From NCBI RefSeq assembly GCF_014836845.1, contig NZ_JACSQA010000017.1:1-64000 (forward strand): a stretch of 64,000 nucleotides of DNA, given 5' to 3'. Origin of the DNA: Ureibacillus galli. GTDB taxonomy: Bacteria > Bacillota > Bacilli > Bacillales_A > Planococcaceae. Below the pieces are notes generated by a model. It ran no database searches and was not told where the DNA came from. It saw only the letters and a program-made list of their open reading frames with translations. Below are positions 45,885 through 55,724 of this stretch, one piece after another. The translations under genes and the position numbers were made by a program. Numbering within the stretch: position 1 is the first letter of the stretch; each line of letters opens with the position of its first letter.

Positions 45885-46814
45885 ATGAATTATTTATCTA
45901 TGATATTCTTCCAAATTGTAGCTCCTATTCTTTTATTGTTAGCAGTAGGGGTAGGATTACAGAAGAAATTTAACTTTAATTTAAAAGCGATGTCCCAATT
46001 AATTACCTATTGTTTTATGCCTATAGCGGTTTTTCTTAATATCTATGAAACTTTTATTCAAATGTCGGTACTAGGACATGTAGCATTATTTATTTGTCTT
46101 TTCATTGGTAGTCAAATGCTGTTAGGTCATTTTATAGCAAAGGTATTGAAGTTAAATCGAATGGAATCTGCTGTTTTTAAAAATAGTGTCGTCTTAATTA
46201 ATTCTGGTAATTACGGTATTCCTGTTGCGCAAATGGTGTTTGCGACACAACCAATCGGGGTTGCTATACAAGTGATCCTCGTTATTTTTCAAAATATGGC
46301 TACCTATACATATGGATTATACAATTTAATTTCTACAACGAAATCGGGTGCTGCAATCGTAAAAGATTTTCTTAAAATGCCGATTGTCCATGCCCTTGTG
46401 ATTGGTGTTCTTTTAAATGTATTGAATATTGAAATTCCCCAATCTATTCGCATACCCCTTGACCATATAGCAGAAGGCTTTGTTGCCTTAGCTCTTATTA
46501 CCCTCGGAGCCCAGTTATCACAAATCGAAGTGAAAACCATTTTCCGTAAATCAATATTAATTAGCTGTTTTACGAGATTAATAATTGGCCCAGCGGTGGC
46601 ATTGCTAATTATTTATCTTTTAAAAATTGATGGGGTAGTAGCCCAATCTCTGTTAATAGCAAGTTCCTTTCCAACGTCTCGGAATAGCTCGAGTCTCGCC
46701 CTTGAATACGATATTGAGTCCAATACAGCTGCGCAAACCGTTTTATTTTCTACAATCGTCAGTTGTTTAACAGTAACTTTTGTCATTTATCTATCTACAA
46801 TGTTATTTGGATAA
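45885..46814 (+). CDS. AEC (auxin efflux carrier) family organic-acid transporter
   Basis: 309 residues with ten membrane helices. Typical AEC features are the N-terminal QIVAPILLLLAVGVGL, VLINSGNYGIPVAQMVF in the first half and ASSFPTSRNSSSLALEYD near the end. Bacterial members include malate and malonate carriers (MleP, MdcF). ATG after GAGAGGAT. The upstream region carries a near-copy of the aceA operator-like motif, suggesting co-expression with the glyoxylate shunt and a di- or monocarboxylate substrate. Substrate and regulation are inference. Confidence 0.87.
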   Translation: MNYLSMIFFQIVAPILLLLAVGVGLQKKFNFNLKAMSQLITYCFMPIAVFLNIYETFIQMSVLGHVALFICLFIGSQMLLGHFIAKVLKLNRMESAVFKNSVVLINSGNYGIPVAQMVFATQPIGVAIQVILVIFQNMATYTYGLYNLISTTKSGAAIVKDFLKMPIVHALVIGVLLNVLNIEIPQSIRIPLDHIAEGFVALALITLGAQLSQIEVKTIFRKSILISCFTRLIIGPAVALLIIYLLKIDGVVAQSLLIASSFPTSRNSSSLALEYDIESNTAAQTVLFSTIVSCLTVTFVIYLSTMLFG

Positions 46815-46817
46815 AAT

Positions 46818-46859
46818 AAAAGCTTCGTAATTCGATATATCGAATTACGAAGCTTTTTT
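46818..46859. terminator. Bidirectional terminator
   Basis: AAAGCTTCGTAATTCGAT / ATCGAATTACGAAGCTTT perfect long stem flanked by A and T runs, between convergent genes. Confidence 0.95.
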
Positions 46860-46925
46860 GGTTGGATTGGATATCAATGAAAAAGTGGGTCTGAATAGGA
46901 AACTTAAAGTTACCTATACGGACAA

Positions 46926-48422
46926 TTATTGACCTACTTTAGTTAAATATGGATTTGAAAGGTCCATACCGTCTAAAGTTAGACCAAGAGCTTTTGCAAC
47001 ACCTTCACCGTAAGCTGGATCAGCTAAGTAGCAGTGTAAGATGTGGCGACGTTGAATGAATTCTTCAACACCTTGTAGGTTAGCAGCAGTGTTTTCGAAT
47101 AAACGTTGTTGCTCTTCTGCTGTCATTAAGTTGAATAATTTACCTGGTTGTTCGAAGTAGTTGTTATCATCTTCACGGAAATCATAAATATCAGCTGCAC
47201 CATCTAAAGCTAAAGCTGGATCTTTGTATTGTGGTTGAGCTTGTAATGCACCATAGCTGTTAGGGTAGTAAGAAATAGCACTACCGTTATTACCATCAAC
47301 ACGCATTGCACCGTCGCGGTGTGAAGCGATGAATGGGCAACGTGGTTTGTTTACTGGAATTTGATAATGGTTTACACCTAAACGGTAACGAGTTGCGTCT
47401 GCATAAGCGAATAGACGAGCTTGTAACATACGGTCAGGTGAGAATGAAATACCAGGAACTACGTTAGATGGAGCGAATGCAGCTTGCTCTACATCAGCAA
47501 AATAGTTTTCTGGGTTACGGTTTAATTCGAATTCACCAACAGGAATTAATGGATATTCTGATTTATACCATACTTTTGTTAAATCGAATGGATTATCTTT
47601 GTGATTACGAGCTTGTTCTTCTGTCATCACTTGGATATACATTTTCCATTTAGGGAAATCGCCTTTTTCGATAGATTCGAATAGGTCGCGTTGAGCAGAT
47701 TCACGGTCTTGACCGATTACTTTTGCTGCTTCTTCATCAGTTAAGTTTTTAATACCTTGTTCTGTACGGAAGTGGAATTTCACATATACGCGCTCACCAG
47801 CTTCGTTGATCATTGAGTATGTGTGAGAACCGAATCCGTGCATATGACGGTAACCATCTGGAATTCCACGGTCAGACATTACGATTGTTACTTGGTGTAA
47901 AGCTTCTGGTAGGCTAGTCCAGAAATCCCAGTTACTATTAGCGTTGTGCATGTTAGTTTTTGGATCACGTTTAACAACGTGGTTTAAATCCGGGAAGTGT
48001 AATGGATCGCGGAAGAAGAATACAGGTGTGTTGTTACCAACTAAATCCCAGTTACCTTCTTCAGTGTAGAATTTAAGAGCGAAACCACGAATATCGCGTT
48101 CTGCATCTGCTGCACCGCGTTCACCAGCTACTGTAGAGAAACGAGCGAACATTTCTGTTTTCTTACCAATTTCAGAGAAGATTTTTGCTTTTGTATATTT
48201 TGTAATGTCATGAGTTACAGTGAAAGTACCAAATGCACCTGAACCTTTTGCGTGCATACGACGTTCTGGAATAACTTCACGGTTAAAGTTAGCTAATTTT
48301 TCAATTAGAAAAACATCTTGTAAAAGAATTGGGCCACGACGACCTGCTGTTAATACATCGTCATTACTTACAACTGGAGCACCAGTAGTAGTAGTTAAAC
48401 GTTGATCGTTTTTAATTGTCAT
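46926..48422 (-). CDS. katA: Vegetative catalase
   Basis: A 498-residue small-subunit (clade 3) haem catalase, decomposing H2O2 to water and oxygen. Distal His lies in [15 protein letters not shown], distal Asn in [14 protein letters not shown] and the proximal haem Tyr in [14 protein letters not shown]; the NADPH-binding region is conserved. ATG after CAGGAGG. Its codon usage looks strongly biased, as for a highly expressed gene. A PerR-like box lies ~75 bases upstream, consistent with peroxide induction as in B. subtilis. Confidence 0.97.
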   Translation of the reverse strand: MTIKNDQRLTTTTGAPVVSNDDVLTAGRRGPILLQDVFLIEKLANFNREVIPERRMHAKGSGAFGTFTVTHDITKYTKAKIFSEIGKKTEMFARFSTVAGERGAADAERDIRGFALKFYTEEGNWDLVGNNTPVFFFRDPLHFPDLNHVVKRDPKTNMHNANSNWDFWTSLPEALHQVTIVMSDRGIPDGYRHMHGFGSHTYSMINEAGERVYVKFHFRTEQGIKNLTDEEAAKVIGQDRESAQRDLFESIEKGDFPKWKMYIQVMTEEQARNHKDNPFDLTKVWYKSEYPLIPVGEFELNRNPENYFADVEQAAFAPSNVVPGISFSPDRMLQARLFAYADATRYRLGVNHYQIPVNKPRCPFIASHRDGAMRVDGNNGSAISYYPNSYGALQAQPQYKDPALALDGAADIYDFREDDNNYFEQPGKLFNLMTAEEQQRLFENTAANLQGVEEFIQRRHILHCYLADPAYGEGVAKALGLTLDGMDLSNPYLTKVGQ

Positions 48423-48494
48423 GTATATACCTCCTGAATTTTATAACTTTTACAATTGTAACTATACCAAAACTAAATCATAATTGCTACTAAA

Positions 48495-48509
48495 TTATAA
48501 TAATTCTTT
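48495..48509 (-). promoter_or_regulatory. PerR-like box upstream of katA
   Basis: TTATAATAATTCTTT matches the PerR consensus TTATAATNATTATAA at 11 of 14 defined positions. It lies 73-87 bases upstream of the katA start, near where the -35 of a promoter with TATAGT (around 48458-48463, minus strand) would be. Confidence 0.5.
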
Positions 48510-48976
48510 TTAAGAAATTTATCTATTTAACGAATAATTCAAACGAATTGTAGCCGAGGAAAAATGAATTAGTTTAATGTAAATGTGGTGGTTTCTTCTT
48601 GAAGCCTTTCTCTATATGGGGTTTTTAGTATAATCGAAGATTCTAGTACATGAGGTATTTATGTTTAAATGTAAATTTTTCATTTGAAATGGAATACAGA
48701 ATTTACAAAAAAATTAAAAATGAGCTAATCTTATTGAAAATAAGATGTTCTAATTGAAAATCTGAAGGGTATTTTTTCTTTATCATTCTCTCCTTTATTA
48801 TATAAGATAAGTAGATAAATTGGAAAGAAATTAGCAACTTTAAATGGGAGGTATTTCTTTGGTAGATAAAGTTCCCACAAAGAATATGTCTATTGTTAGT
48901 CATATATAAAAAATACATCTTTTAAGATAGATTTCATTTATTGAGATGTTAAAAGTGGTTCCTCTAAAATAACGGT
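48510..48976. other. Intergenic region between katA and nos
   Basis: About 470 AT-rich bases between divergent genes. A short hairpin ATCTTATT / AATAAGAT (48728-48746) has no T run. A TATAAT near 48630 has no -35 at the right distance. Small open frames on either strand lack ribosome-binding sites. I see no gene here. Confidence 0.4.
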
Positions 48977-48991
48977 ATGGAGGAGCGTAAC

Positions 48992-50065
48992 ATGACATCA
49001 TCATTTGAATCAACGGGAAAAATACTTAAGGAAGCCGAAGATTTTTTAACTTTATATATACAGGAAACGGGTTTATCAGAAGATTGGTTGCATAAACGTT
49101 TAAATGATATAAAGTTTGCTGGGAGTTATAATCCGACGACAGAGGAATTAGTTTTTGGTGCTAAAGTTGCCTGGAGAAATAGTAATCGTTGTATCGGGCG
49201 TCTGTTTTGGAAGTCGTTACATGTTATTGATGAACGGAATTTACAGACGGCTGAAGAGATCTTTCATGCCCTTATTCGCCATATACGCTATGCAACAAAT
49301 GATGGGAGGATTAGACCTGCTATCACAATCTTCAAACAACAGAGAGTAAGGATATGGAATGACCAATTAATTCGCTATGCAGGTTATGAAATGTCTGAAG
49401 GTTTAATAGGAGATCCATATTCTATTCCTTTTACGAAGGTTTGTATGGAATTAGGTTGGAGGGGTGCTGGTACTCCCTTTGATATATTACCTCTTGTCAT
49501 CCAAGTTGGGGATAGTAAGCCTTCTCTATTTGAAATTCCAGAAGAAATCGTATTAGAAGTGAATATACGGCATCCCCAATATAAACAAATTTCTCAATTG
49601 AATTTAAAATGGTATGCAGTACCGATTGTTTCCAATATGAAGTTAAGTATTGGTGGGGTAGAATTTAAAGCAGCGCCTTTTAATGGTTGGTATATGGGGA
49701 CAGAAATTGGAGCGCGGAATTTTGCAGACGTTAATCGTTATCATTTATTGCCGAAAGTTGCAGAAGCAATCGGATTGGATACCAACTCCAATATGACATT
49801 GTGGAAGGATAGGGCCCTTGTTGAGTTAAATGCGGCAGTACTGCATTCATTTAAGGAAGATGGTGTCAGCATAGTGGATCATCATACGGCAGCGCAACAA
49901 TTTCAATTATTTGAGAAACAGGAAGAACAAGAGGGGCGAAAGGTGACAGGGAACTGGTCATGGTTAATCCCACCAATGTCTCCTGCTACAACACACATTT
50001 TTCATAAACCGATTGAAAACCTCATTAAAAAGCCAAATTACTTTTATCAAAATAGACCTTTTTAA
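48992..50065 (+). CDS. nos: Bacterial nitric oxide synthase, oxygenase subunit
   Basis: 357 residues, the oxygenase-only form typical of Bacillales, making NO from arginine with reductant borrowed from flavodoxin-like partners. The haem thiolate is Cys67 in [13 protein letters not shown]. Substrate and pterin-site segments [29 protein letters not shown] and the late HTAAQQF and [14 protein letters not shown] are conserved. I place the start at the ATG at 48992 because GGAGGAG precedes it; an ATG at 48977 overlaps that site. Bacterial NO protects against oxidative stress, which fits the divergent catalase gene next door. Confidence 0.96.
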   Translation: MTSSFESTGKILKEAEDFLTLYIQETGLSEDWLHKRLNDIKFAGSYNPTTEELVFGAKVAWRNSNRCIGRLFWKSLHVIDERNLQTAEEIFHALIRHIRYATNDGRIRPAITIFKQQRVRIWNDQLIRYAGYEMSEGLIGDPYSIPFTKVCMELGWRGAGTPFDILPLVIQVGDSKPSLFEIPEEIVLEVNIRHPQYKQISQLNLKWYAVPIVSNMKLSIGGVEFKAAPFNGWYMGTEIGARNFADVNRYHLLPKVAEAIGLDTNSNMTLWKDRALVELNAAVLHSFKEDGVSIVDHHTAAQQFQLFEKQEEQEGRKVTGNWSWLIPPMSPATTHIFHKPIENLIKKPNYFYQNRPF

Positions 50066-50090
50066 TTTTAAGGTATCTAAATTTTTGGAG

Positions 50091-50122
50091 GCTAGGACTT
50101 GGTTTTCCTAGCTTTTCTTTTT
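50091..50122 (+). terminator. Terminator after nos
   Basis: GCTAGGA / TCCTAGC stem with TTTTCTTTTT tail. Confidence 0.85.
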
Positions 50123-50326
50123 AAAAGTTATCGACAACTATAAATTTCTCGAATCAAAATAACTATTAGTCAATATACTCTTTTTTTTAAACGCCAACAT
50201 TATATTATTAGTAGATTTCAATCAAAAAATTATAAATGGGAATGATATAATTATTCGAGGTAACGGTATGCACCATTTCAGGTAACCTTTGGTAAAGATT
50301 CAACTTACTATCATTTGGAGGTATTT

Positions 50327-51049
50327 ATGCAAGCGGATATATCCATTTTCCTTTGTTTTGGAGCAGGGCTTTTAACTTTCCTTTCTCCATGCGTGTTTCC
50401 CCTATATCCTGTCTTTTTATCGTATATAACGGGTTTAAGTGTAGATAAAATACAAAAGGGAGAAATAGGCGGGCAAAGAAAGGCAATTTTTCATACAATT
50501 TGTTTTTTACTAGGCTTTTCCATTATTTATTTAGTTTTAGGTTTTGGTACTACAGAGGGTGCTACTTTTATTGAATCTTGGTATTTACAGTACGGAGATT
50601 TAGTGCGACAAATCGGAGCTATTTTAATGGTTGTTTTTGGCCTGATTACGCTTGGGTTATTACAACCGAAATTTTTTATGAAGGAACGCAAAGTTCATAT
50701 TCAAAACAAGCCAGCGGGATATTTCGGTTCATTAATTATCGGGTTAGCTTTTGCTGTCGGTTGGACACCTTGTACAGGACCTATATTAGCTGCTACTTTA
50801 ACCCTTGTGGGAACAAATCCTACACAAGGTTTATGGTATATGGCAGCCTATATTTTAGGTTTTAGCGTACCCTTTCTTATCATGGCCTTTTACTCAACAA
50901 AATTTACTTGGATCAAAAAATATACGGGTACGATTATGAAGATAGGTGGGGGAATTATGATCATAATGGGGATTATTCTTTATTTTGATAAATTTACAAT
51001 GATCAATGCTCTGCTCCAACCGATATTTGGCGATTTTCAAGGTTTTTAA
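50327..51049 (+). CDS. ccdA: Cytochrome c biogenesis protein CcdA
   Basis: 240 residues, six or seven membrane helices. The conserved redox cysteines are in GLLTFLSPCVFPLYPVF and AVGWTPCTGPILAATL. CcdA passes electrons from cytoplasmic thioredoxin across the membrane to thiol-disulfide proteins for cytochrome c maturation and sporulation. ATG at 50327 follows TTGGAGG, which itself begins with an in-frame TTG I reject. Upstream, AGGTAAC occurs at 50258-50264 and 50280-50286, 22 bases apart, near a TATAAT at about 50245; significance unclear. No ccdB/ccdC neighbours. Confidence 0.94.
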   Translation: MQADISIFLCFGAGLLTFLSPCVFPLYPVFLSYITGLSVDKIQKGEIGGQRKAIFHTICFLLGFSIIYLVLGFGTTEGATFIESWYLQYGDLVRQIGAILMVVFGLITLGLLQPKFFMKERKVHIQNKPAGYFGSLIIGLAFAVGWTPCTGPILAATLTLVGTNPTQGLWYMAAYILGFSVPFLIMAFYSTKFTWIKKYTGTIMKIGGGIMIIMGIILYFDKFTMINALLQPIFGDFQGF

Positions 51050-51099
51050 TAATTGCTATGGGGAACCTAAACAATAGATATTACTAGCATCTAAAAATA

Positions 51100-51143
51100 A
51101 AAAATCTGCTAGACTTAAAATGTTAAGAGAGCAGATTTTTTAA
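51100..51143. terminator. Bidirectional terminator
   Basis: AAAATCTGCT / AGCAGATTTT outer stem with an inner CTTAA / TTAAG stem, flanked by A and T runs between convergent genes. Confidence 0.88.
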
Positions 51144-51164
51144 TTTATTGGACTTTTATACTGT

Positions 51165-51722
51165 CTATCTTTTCCTTAAAATTATATCGATTAATTCATC
51201 TCGATCAATTAAATATACATCGTTCGTTTCGGCTAATTTTTCCGCTTGTCTTGTAAAATAGCTATTCGTTACAACCCAGGCTTCGGTCGCATCGTACATT
51301 TTCAATGCGCCAATAATTTCTTGTACCGCTTTTACTCCAACAGATCCTGAATAACGTTTCGCTTGGACAGCGATGATATCATTTCTATCTTCAAGAATTA
51401 AATCTGCACCGTAATCACTTGAAGCTTTTGTATAGGAAACTTTATAGCCACGCTTTTGGAATAGATAGCCTAAAAATTCCTCAAACTCCTCACCGGTCAT
51501 TTCATCAATTTCCTTAATACCTGCTTTTCTTAGCCTTGCATAGCCTCGAGTCTTTCTCCAAATTTTAAAGCTAATAATGAAGATTAGGAAAAGTATTATA
51601 GAGAAAATGGCGCCATCAATAGAATTTGTATAGTACCAGCCTATATATCCAATGATAGCAAGGATGATAATGGGAAATATTCTAATTTGTTTTTTCTTTT
51701 TCTTCTCTTTGTGCTTTCCCAA
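51165..51722 (-). CDS. Membrane-anchored Mrr-type restriction-endonuclease-like protein
   Basis: 185 residues, TTG start after AAAAGGGG. A lysine-rich N-terminus precedes two membrane helices (~14-30 and 34-52). The cytoplasmic part is an Mrr_cat nuclease-fold domain with catalytic-type residues Asp107 (DYGADLIL) and Gln120-X-Lys122 (AVQAKRYSG). Such membrane-tethered PD-(D/E)XK proteins are common in Bacillales and their biological role is unclear; DNA uptake, defence and repair have been suggested. No methylase gene is adjacent, so it is not a classical restriction system. Confidence 0.82.
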   Translation of the reverse strand: MGKHKEKKKKKQIRIFPIIILAIIGYIGWYYTNSIDGAIFSIILFLIFIISFKIWRKTRGYARLRKAGIKEIDEMTGEEFEEFLGYLFQKRGYKVSYTKASSDYGADLILEDRNDIIAVQAKRYSGSVGVKAVQEIIGALKMYDATEAWVVTNSYFTRQAEKLAETNDVYLIDRDELIDIILRKR

Positions 51723-51794
51723 AATGGTTAACCCCTTTTACGTTACTATTTATAACATTGTAACATAAAAGGGGTACGTATGTTTGTATCGATG

Positions 51795-53015
51795 CTATAA
51801 ATAGCGATCTTTTGCACTAAAGTAAGCAGAAAAACATAAAATAATCGCAACGATGATAAATAAACCGTTTGGTACATGCCAACTATTAGCAGTATCATGT
51901 AAGTAACCAAATAATACGGGTCCTGCGGCTGCAAGTAAGTATCCGACAGATTGGGCAAAGCCGGAAATTTGTGCAGCAGCATAAGCTGTTTTTGTACGTA
52001 ATGTAAATAACATGACTACGGTACCGAAGGATGCACCTCCACCTAGCCCAATTAAAATCATCCATAAAACTGTAAAGTCGGTTAATTCAAAAAAGACACC
52101 AGTAAAGCCGAAAATATAGAACGATGTAAAGAGGATAACAATTGGCCGCTGTGTACGTAATTTCTCTGCAATGATAGGAATAAGAAATGTCATTGGAATT
52201 TGGGACATTTGCATAACGGAAGTCATCCATCCAGCTTTATCTGCACTAAATCCTTGCGAAATTAAAATTTCAGGTAACCAAGCAGCAGAACAGTAAAAAA
52301 TGAGGGACTGTAAGCCCATAGAGACAGCAATAGCCCATGCTAAAGGTGATTTCCAAAGTTTTGTTTCGTTCTTTGTTGTATTATTTTTAGAAATGTTGTT
52401 TAAATTCACCTTTTCACCACGGAGAAGGGGAATCCAAGTAATTAACGTAATCAATGTTAAGATAATGGGAATAGCTAATGCACCTTGCCAACCGAAGCTT
52501 GAGTTTGAAGCGATTGGATTGCTAATTCCTAAGGCGACAGCAGCCGAAATATTCATTGATACAGTGTAAATACCTGTTAATAAACCAATATGGAAAGGGA
52601 ATTTCATTTTAAAAAAGCTTGGAAATAATACGTTCCCAAAAGAAATTGCAACACCAATTAAAATGGTTCCGATGATTAAAAGGGATGTACTGCCAATTGA
52701 ACGCAAAATAATACCAATCGTTAATAATATAATGGAGTAAAATAAAGTCCACTCCATCCCGAACTTACGGGAAATGCGTGGGACAAAAGGTGAAACAATG
52801 GCAAAGGCTAACAGTGGAATAGTTGTTAAAAAGCCGGCTAATACATTCGAAATACCTAAACTATCCCGGATAAATGAAATAATAGGACCAACACCTGTTA
52901 ATGGTGTTCTTAATGTACTTGCGAAAAAAATAATCGCAACGACAAAAAGAATTGTAGTTGTAGTGGTTGTTTGTAATTTTCTATTTCGATCATCAGCTGG
53001 TTTTACATTAGTCAT
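51795..53015 (-). CDS. MFS transporter, CynX/NimT type
   Basis: A 406-residue major facilitator with 12 hydrophobic segments. The family opening is FVVAIIFFASTLRTPLTGVGPIIS, with VSPFVPRISRKFGMEWTL as the loop 2-3 motif and GLGGGASFGTVVMLFTLRT in the second half. The COG2807 family covers cyanate (CynX), 2-nitroimidazole (NimT) and related transporters; no cynS or other hint is nearby. ATG after GGAGGGTCCC. Single-gene unit, divergent from the amino acid permease gene. Confidence 0.87.
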   Translation of the reverse strand: MTNVKPADDRNRKLQTTTTTTILFVVAIIFFASTLRTPLTGVGPIISFIRDSLGISNVLAGFLTTIPLLAFAIVSPFVPRISRKFGMEWTLFYSIILLTIGIILRSIGSTSLLIIGTILIGVAISFGNVLFPSFFKMKFPFHIGLLTGIYTVSMNISAAVALGISNPIASNSSFGWQGALAIPIILTLITLITWIPLLRGEKVNLNNISKNNTTKNETKLWKSPLAWAIAVSMGLQSLIFYCSAAWLPEILISQGFSADKAGWMTSVMQMSQIPMTFLIPIIAEKLRTQRPIVILFTSFYIFGFTGVFFELTDFTVLWMILIGLGGGASFGTVVMLFTLRTKTAYAAAQISGFAQSVGYLLAAAGPVLFGYLHDTANSWHVPNGLFIIVAIILCFSAYFSAKDRYL

Positions 53016-53098
53016 GATGGGACCCTCCAGTATGTATGTGAAAATTCTACAAATTAGAAAATATAAATTTTTGTGTTAAACTATGAAACGAGCTAATC

Positions 53099-53180
53099 TT
53101 TATCATACAACTTCTTCCATGTTTATGGTAGTGTGATAAAAATTAAAAGTGCCATCCATTTGTGATGGCTGTTATTTTTT
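53099..53180 (+). promoter_or_regulatory. Dyad plus terminator-like hairpin upstream of the amino acid permease gene
   Basis: A 10-bp dyad TTTATCATAC / GTGTGATAAA (53099-53108 and 53131-53140, one G-T pair) encloses a small CCAT/ATGG stem. Eight bases later GCCATC / GATGGC (53151-53169) is followed by TGTTATTTTTT, a plus-strand terminator shape with no gene before it. It may be an attenuated leader of the permease gene or the end of a short RNA. It lacks lysine-riboswitch and T-box signatures. Confidence 0.4.
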
Positions 53181-53250
53181 AAACAGTTAAGTTTGTAATC
53201 GAATTATTGTACATACTTTAAGTAAGCGTATATTAAAGGAGATTTTCAAC

Positions 53251-54699
53251 ATGAGTGACAAACAATCAAATCAAAGTCAGCCTGAACTAAAAAGGGCATT
53301 AAAAAGTCGCCATATAACAATGATTTCCCTTGGAGGAACAATTGGGACAGGCTTATTTTTAGCAAGTGGAGCTTCCATAGCCCAAGCTGGTCCAGGTGGG
53401 GCACTAATTGCATATGCTCTTATTGGGATAATGGTCTATTTCCTTATGACAAGTCTAGGGGAAATGGCAGCGTATATGCCGACATCGGGTTCATTTAGTA
53501 CATATGCGACGGAATTTGTAGACCCTGCCTTTGGATTTGCCATGGGTTGGAATTATTGGTATAACTGGGCGATTACAATTGCTGCGGAAATCTCTGCTGT
53601 AACGCTCATTATGAAATTTTGGTTTCCAAATAGTTCATCCGCTCTTTGGACAGTTTTATTTATTATAATCATTTTAACTTTTAACATATTGTCCGTTAGA
53701 GCTTATGGTGAAAGTGAATATTGGTTTGCCATGATTAAAGTGGCTACCGTTATTGTTTTTATCATTGTATCCTTTTTAATGATATTTGGTATTTTAGGCG
53801 GTCACGATCCAATCGGATTTGAAAATTTCTTTGTTGGAGATGCACCGTTTAATGGAGGATTCCTTGCTATTTTCGGTATCTTTTTAGCTGCCGGTTTTTC
53901 ATTCCAAGGAACTGAACTTTTAGGGATTACAGCAGGAGAAACGGATGATCCTGGAAAAAACATTCCGATAGCTGTTCGCTCAGTATTTTGGCGCATTTTA
54001 CTATTTTATATTTTAGCTATCCTTGCAATTGGATTATTAATTCCTTACACTGATTCGCGCCTGCTTTCTGAAGATGTAGCAGTGTCACCCTTCACGTTAG
54101 TATTCGATAAGTTAGGAGTTGCATTCGCTGCTTCAGTAATGAATGCGATTATATTAACTGCCATGTTGTCAGCGGGAAATTCAGGTCTTTATGCATCTTC
54201 ACGTATGCTTTGGCAGCTTGCAGTGGATGGAAAAGCGCCGAAAATTTTTGCGAAACTAAATAAGCGAGGAATTCCGGTCTACGCATTGTTAGCAACATTA
54301 GCAGTCGGATGTTTAGCCTTTTTATCTTCATTCTTTGGTGATGGCGCTGTATATATGTGGTTATTAAATGCTTCAGGTCTTTCAGGTTTTATTGCTTGGA
54401 TTGGAATAGCGATTAGTCATTATCGTTTCCGTAAAGCGTATCAATTACAGGGCCGTGATTTAAGCTTGTTACCATATAAAGCGAAGTTATACCCATTCGG
54501 ACCTCTATTTGCTCTTGTTGTATGTATCATCGTAATCGTCGGTCAAAACTACACAGCCTTTATTGGTGAATCGATCGACTGGTATGGAGTAGCAGTTTCT
54601 TATATTGGGATACCATTATTTTTAGCATTATGGTTAGGTTATAAAATTAAATATAAAACGAAGGTTGTCTCATTAAAGGACTACGATTTCGATAAATAA
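53251..54699 (+). CDS. Amino acid permease, APC family, LysP-like
   Basis: 482 residues, 12 helices. The N-terminal RALKSRHITMISLGGTIGTGLFLASG is the APC substrate-binding motif, and GFAMGWNYWYNWAITIAAE and FQGTELLGITAGETDDPGKNIP are typical of the amino acid transporter branch including lysine permease LysP. Proton-coupled import of lysine or another basic amino acid is likely, not proven. ATG after AAAGGAG. A dyad and terminator-like hairpin ~70-150 bases upstream may regulate it. Confidence 0.88.
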   Translation: MSDKQSNQSQPELKRALKSRHITMISLGGTIGTGLFLASGASIAQAGPGGALIAYALIGIMVYFLMTSLGEMAAYMPTSGSFSTYATEFVDPAFGFAMGWNYWYNWAITIAAEISAVTLIMKFWFPNSSSALWTVLFIIIILTFNILSVRAYGESEYWFAMIKVATVIVFIIVSFLMIFGILGGHDPIGFENFFVGDAPFNGGFLAIFGIFLAAGFSFQGTELLGITAGETDDPGKNIPIAVRSVFWRILLFYILAILAIGLLIPYTDSRLLSEDVAVSPFTLVFDKLGVAFAASVMNAIILTAMLSAGNSGLYASSRMLWQLAVDGKAPKIFAKLNKRGIPVYALLATLAVGCLAFLSSFFGDGAVYMWLLNASGLSGFIAWIGIAISHYRFRKAYQLQGRDLSLLPYKAKLYPFGPLFALVVCIIVIVGQNYTAFIGESIDWYGVAVSYIGIPLFLALWLGYKIKYKTKVVSLKDYDFDK

Positions 54700-54711
54700 A
54701 CTCTTTATAAT

Positions 54712-54743
54712 AAAAATCGGCAAAAGGATTTGCCGATTTTTTT
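54712..54743 (+). terminator. Terminator after the amino acid permease gene
   Basis: AAAAATCGGCAAA / TTTGCCGATTTTT perfect stem, four-base loop. Confidence 0.95.
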
Positions 54744-54842
54744 ATTGTTTTAAGAATTAAAAATTACATCTTTAGGGAAAGACTTTCCTTGTTATAATGG
54801 ACATAATAAATAAAAAGTGCGATAAGTAAAGGATGTTGAGAT

Positions 54843-55523
54843 ATGTCAGTGTCGAAGGGTTTTTTTAAAAAAATACAACAATGGGCAGTGGACAAACAGT
54901 CTGATAGCATTGCCTTTTTACCTTTTCAAGGGGACGGAAATCCATATAAATCAAAGGTTTTTTTAGTAGGTACAAAACCTGAACTTGAATTTCATATGGA
55001 TGCGGGAGATATTGAAATCTATGCGGATTCTTTAGTCGATAGCAGATTATTTCATGACGTTTTCCATGATGAAATGTCCCGTGAATATATAGGATCTATC
55101 AACTTTGCAAAATGGGTGAAAGAACATTTGAATGAGTCAGTTACTTTATCAAGCATAAACTGTTACATTTCAGATCCCGCTAATTTGAAACAGTTGAAAA
55201 AAAGCAAAGACCCATTATATATTCAAGGATTCGAAGTGTTTCAACAAGTGTTACATGAATTTGAACCATATATTTTAATTCTTCATGGGGCTTCTACCTT
55301 TAAGTTGTTTTTAAATCAATTCCAACATCAACTAGTAGATTTTAAAGAGCAGGATTTAAAAGAGACGGTTGCTAATTTAGAACAAAAAGGTGTAATTGCT
55401 AAGTTACCCCTGAATAATGGAAGATATATAAATGTTCTTGTATGCAGAAGTATGGGATATTTCGGTAAGGAAGGAAACTCCTTTGGTCACTTAAAATCGA
55501 CTCTTAATATGTTATTACGTTAA
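54843..55523 (+). CDS. Unknown protein, possibly uracil-DNA-glycosylase-like fold
   Basis: 226 residues, ATG after AAAGGATG. I do not recognise a named family. The order VFLVGTKPE (motif-1-like loop), SSINCYISD, and a helix followed by PYILILHGASTFKLF resembles the uracil-DNA glycosylase superfamily, but catalytic residues cannot be matched with confidence. No signal peptide or membrane helix. It is upstream of the purine-salvage operon but separated from it by the riboswitch leader, so no functional link is implied. Confidence 0.65.
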   Translation: MSVSKGFFKKIQQWAVDKQSDSIAFLPFQGDGNPYKSKVFLVGTKPELEFHMDAGDIEIYADSLVDSRLFHDVFHDEMSREYIGSINFAKWVKEHLNESVTLSSINCYISDPANLKQLKKSKDPLYIQGFEVFQQVLHEFEPYILILHGASTFKLFLNQFQHQLVDFKEQDLKETVANLEQKGVIAKLPLNNGRYINVLVCRSMGYFGKEGNSFGHLKSTLNMLLR

Positions 55524-55724
55524 TTTCTTCATATCAAGAGGAGGAAATGAAAGTTTAAAAGGCGAACATTACTTTAAAAAATACCTCTAATTTGTCTAAT
55601 TTCCGAATAATTAGAATCATTTTATTATTTTACGGGTTATTGCATTTCATTTTCTCCGTGTTTATAATTGGGACATTCTTAACAATCTTTACAATTAGCT
55701 TTTCTATTAAGCTATTAATATTTT

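Noticed and set aside
48703-48918. Leftward 71-codon frame between katA and nos
   Set aside because: AT-rich, no ribosome-binding site, low-complexity hydrophobic translation; not a convincing gene.
51165-51722. Restriction-modification system
   Set aside because: The Mrr-like domain is membrane-anchored and there is no methyltransferase or specificity gene nearby.
53016-53250. Lysine riboswitch or T-box upstream of the LysP-like gene
   Set aside because: The region is only 235 bases, lacks the conserved lysine-aptamer core and lacks the T-box sequence that pairs with the tRNA acceptor end.
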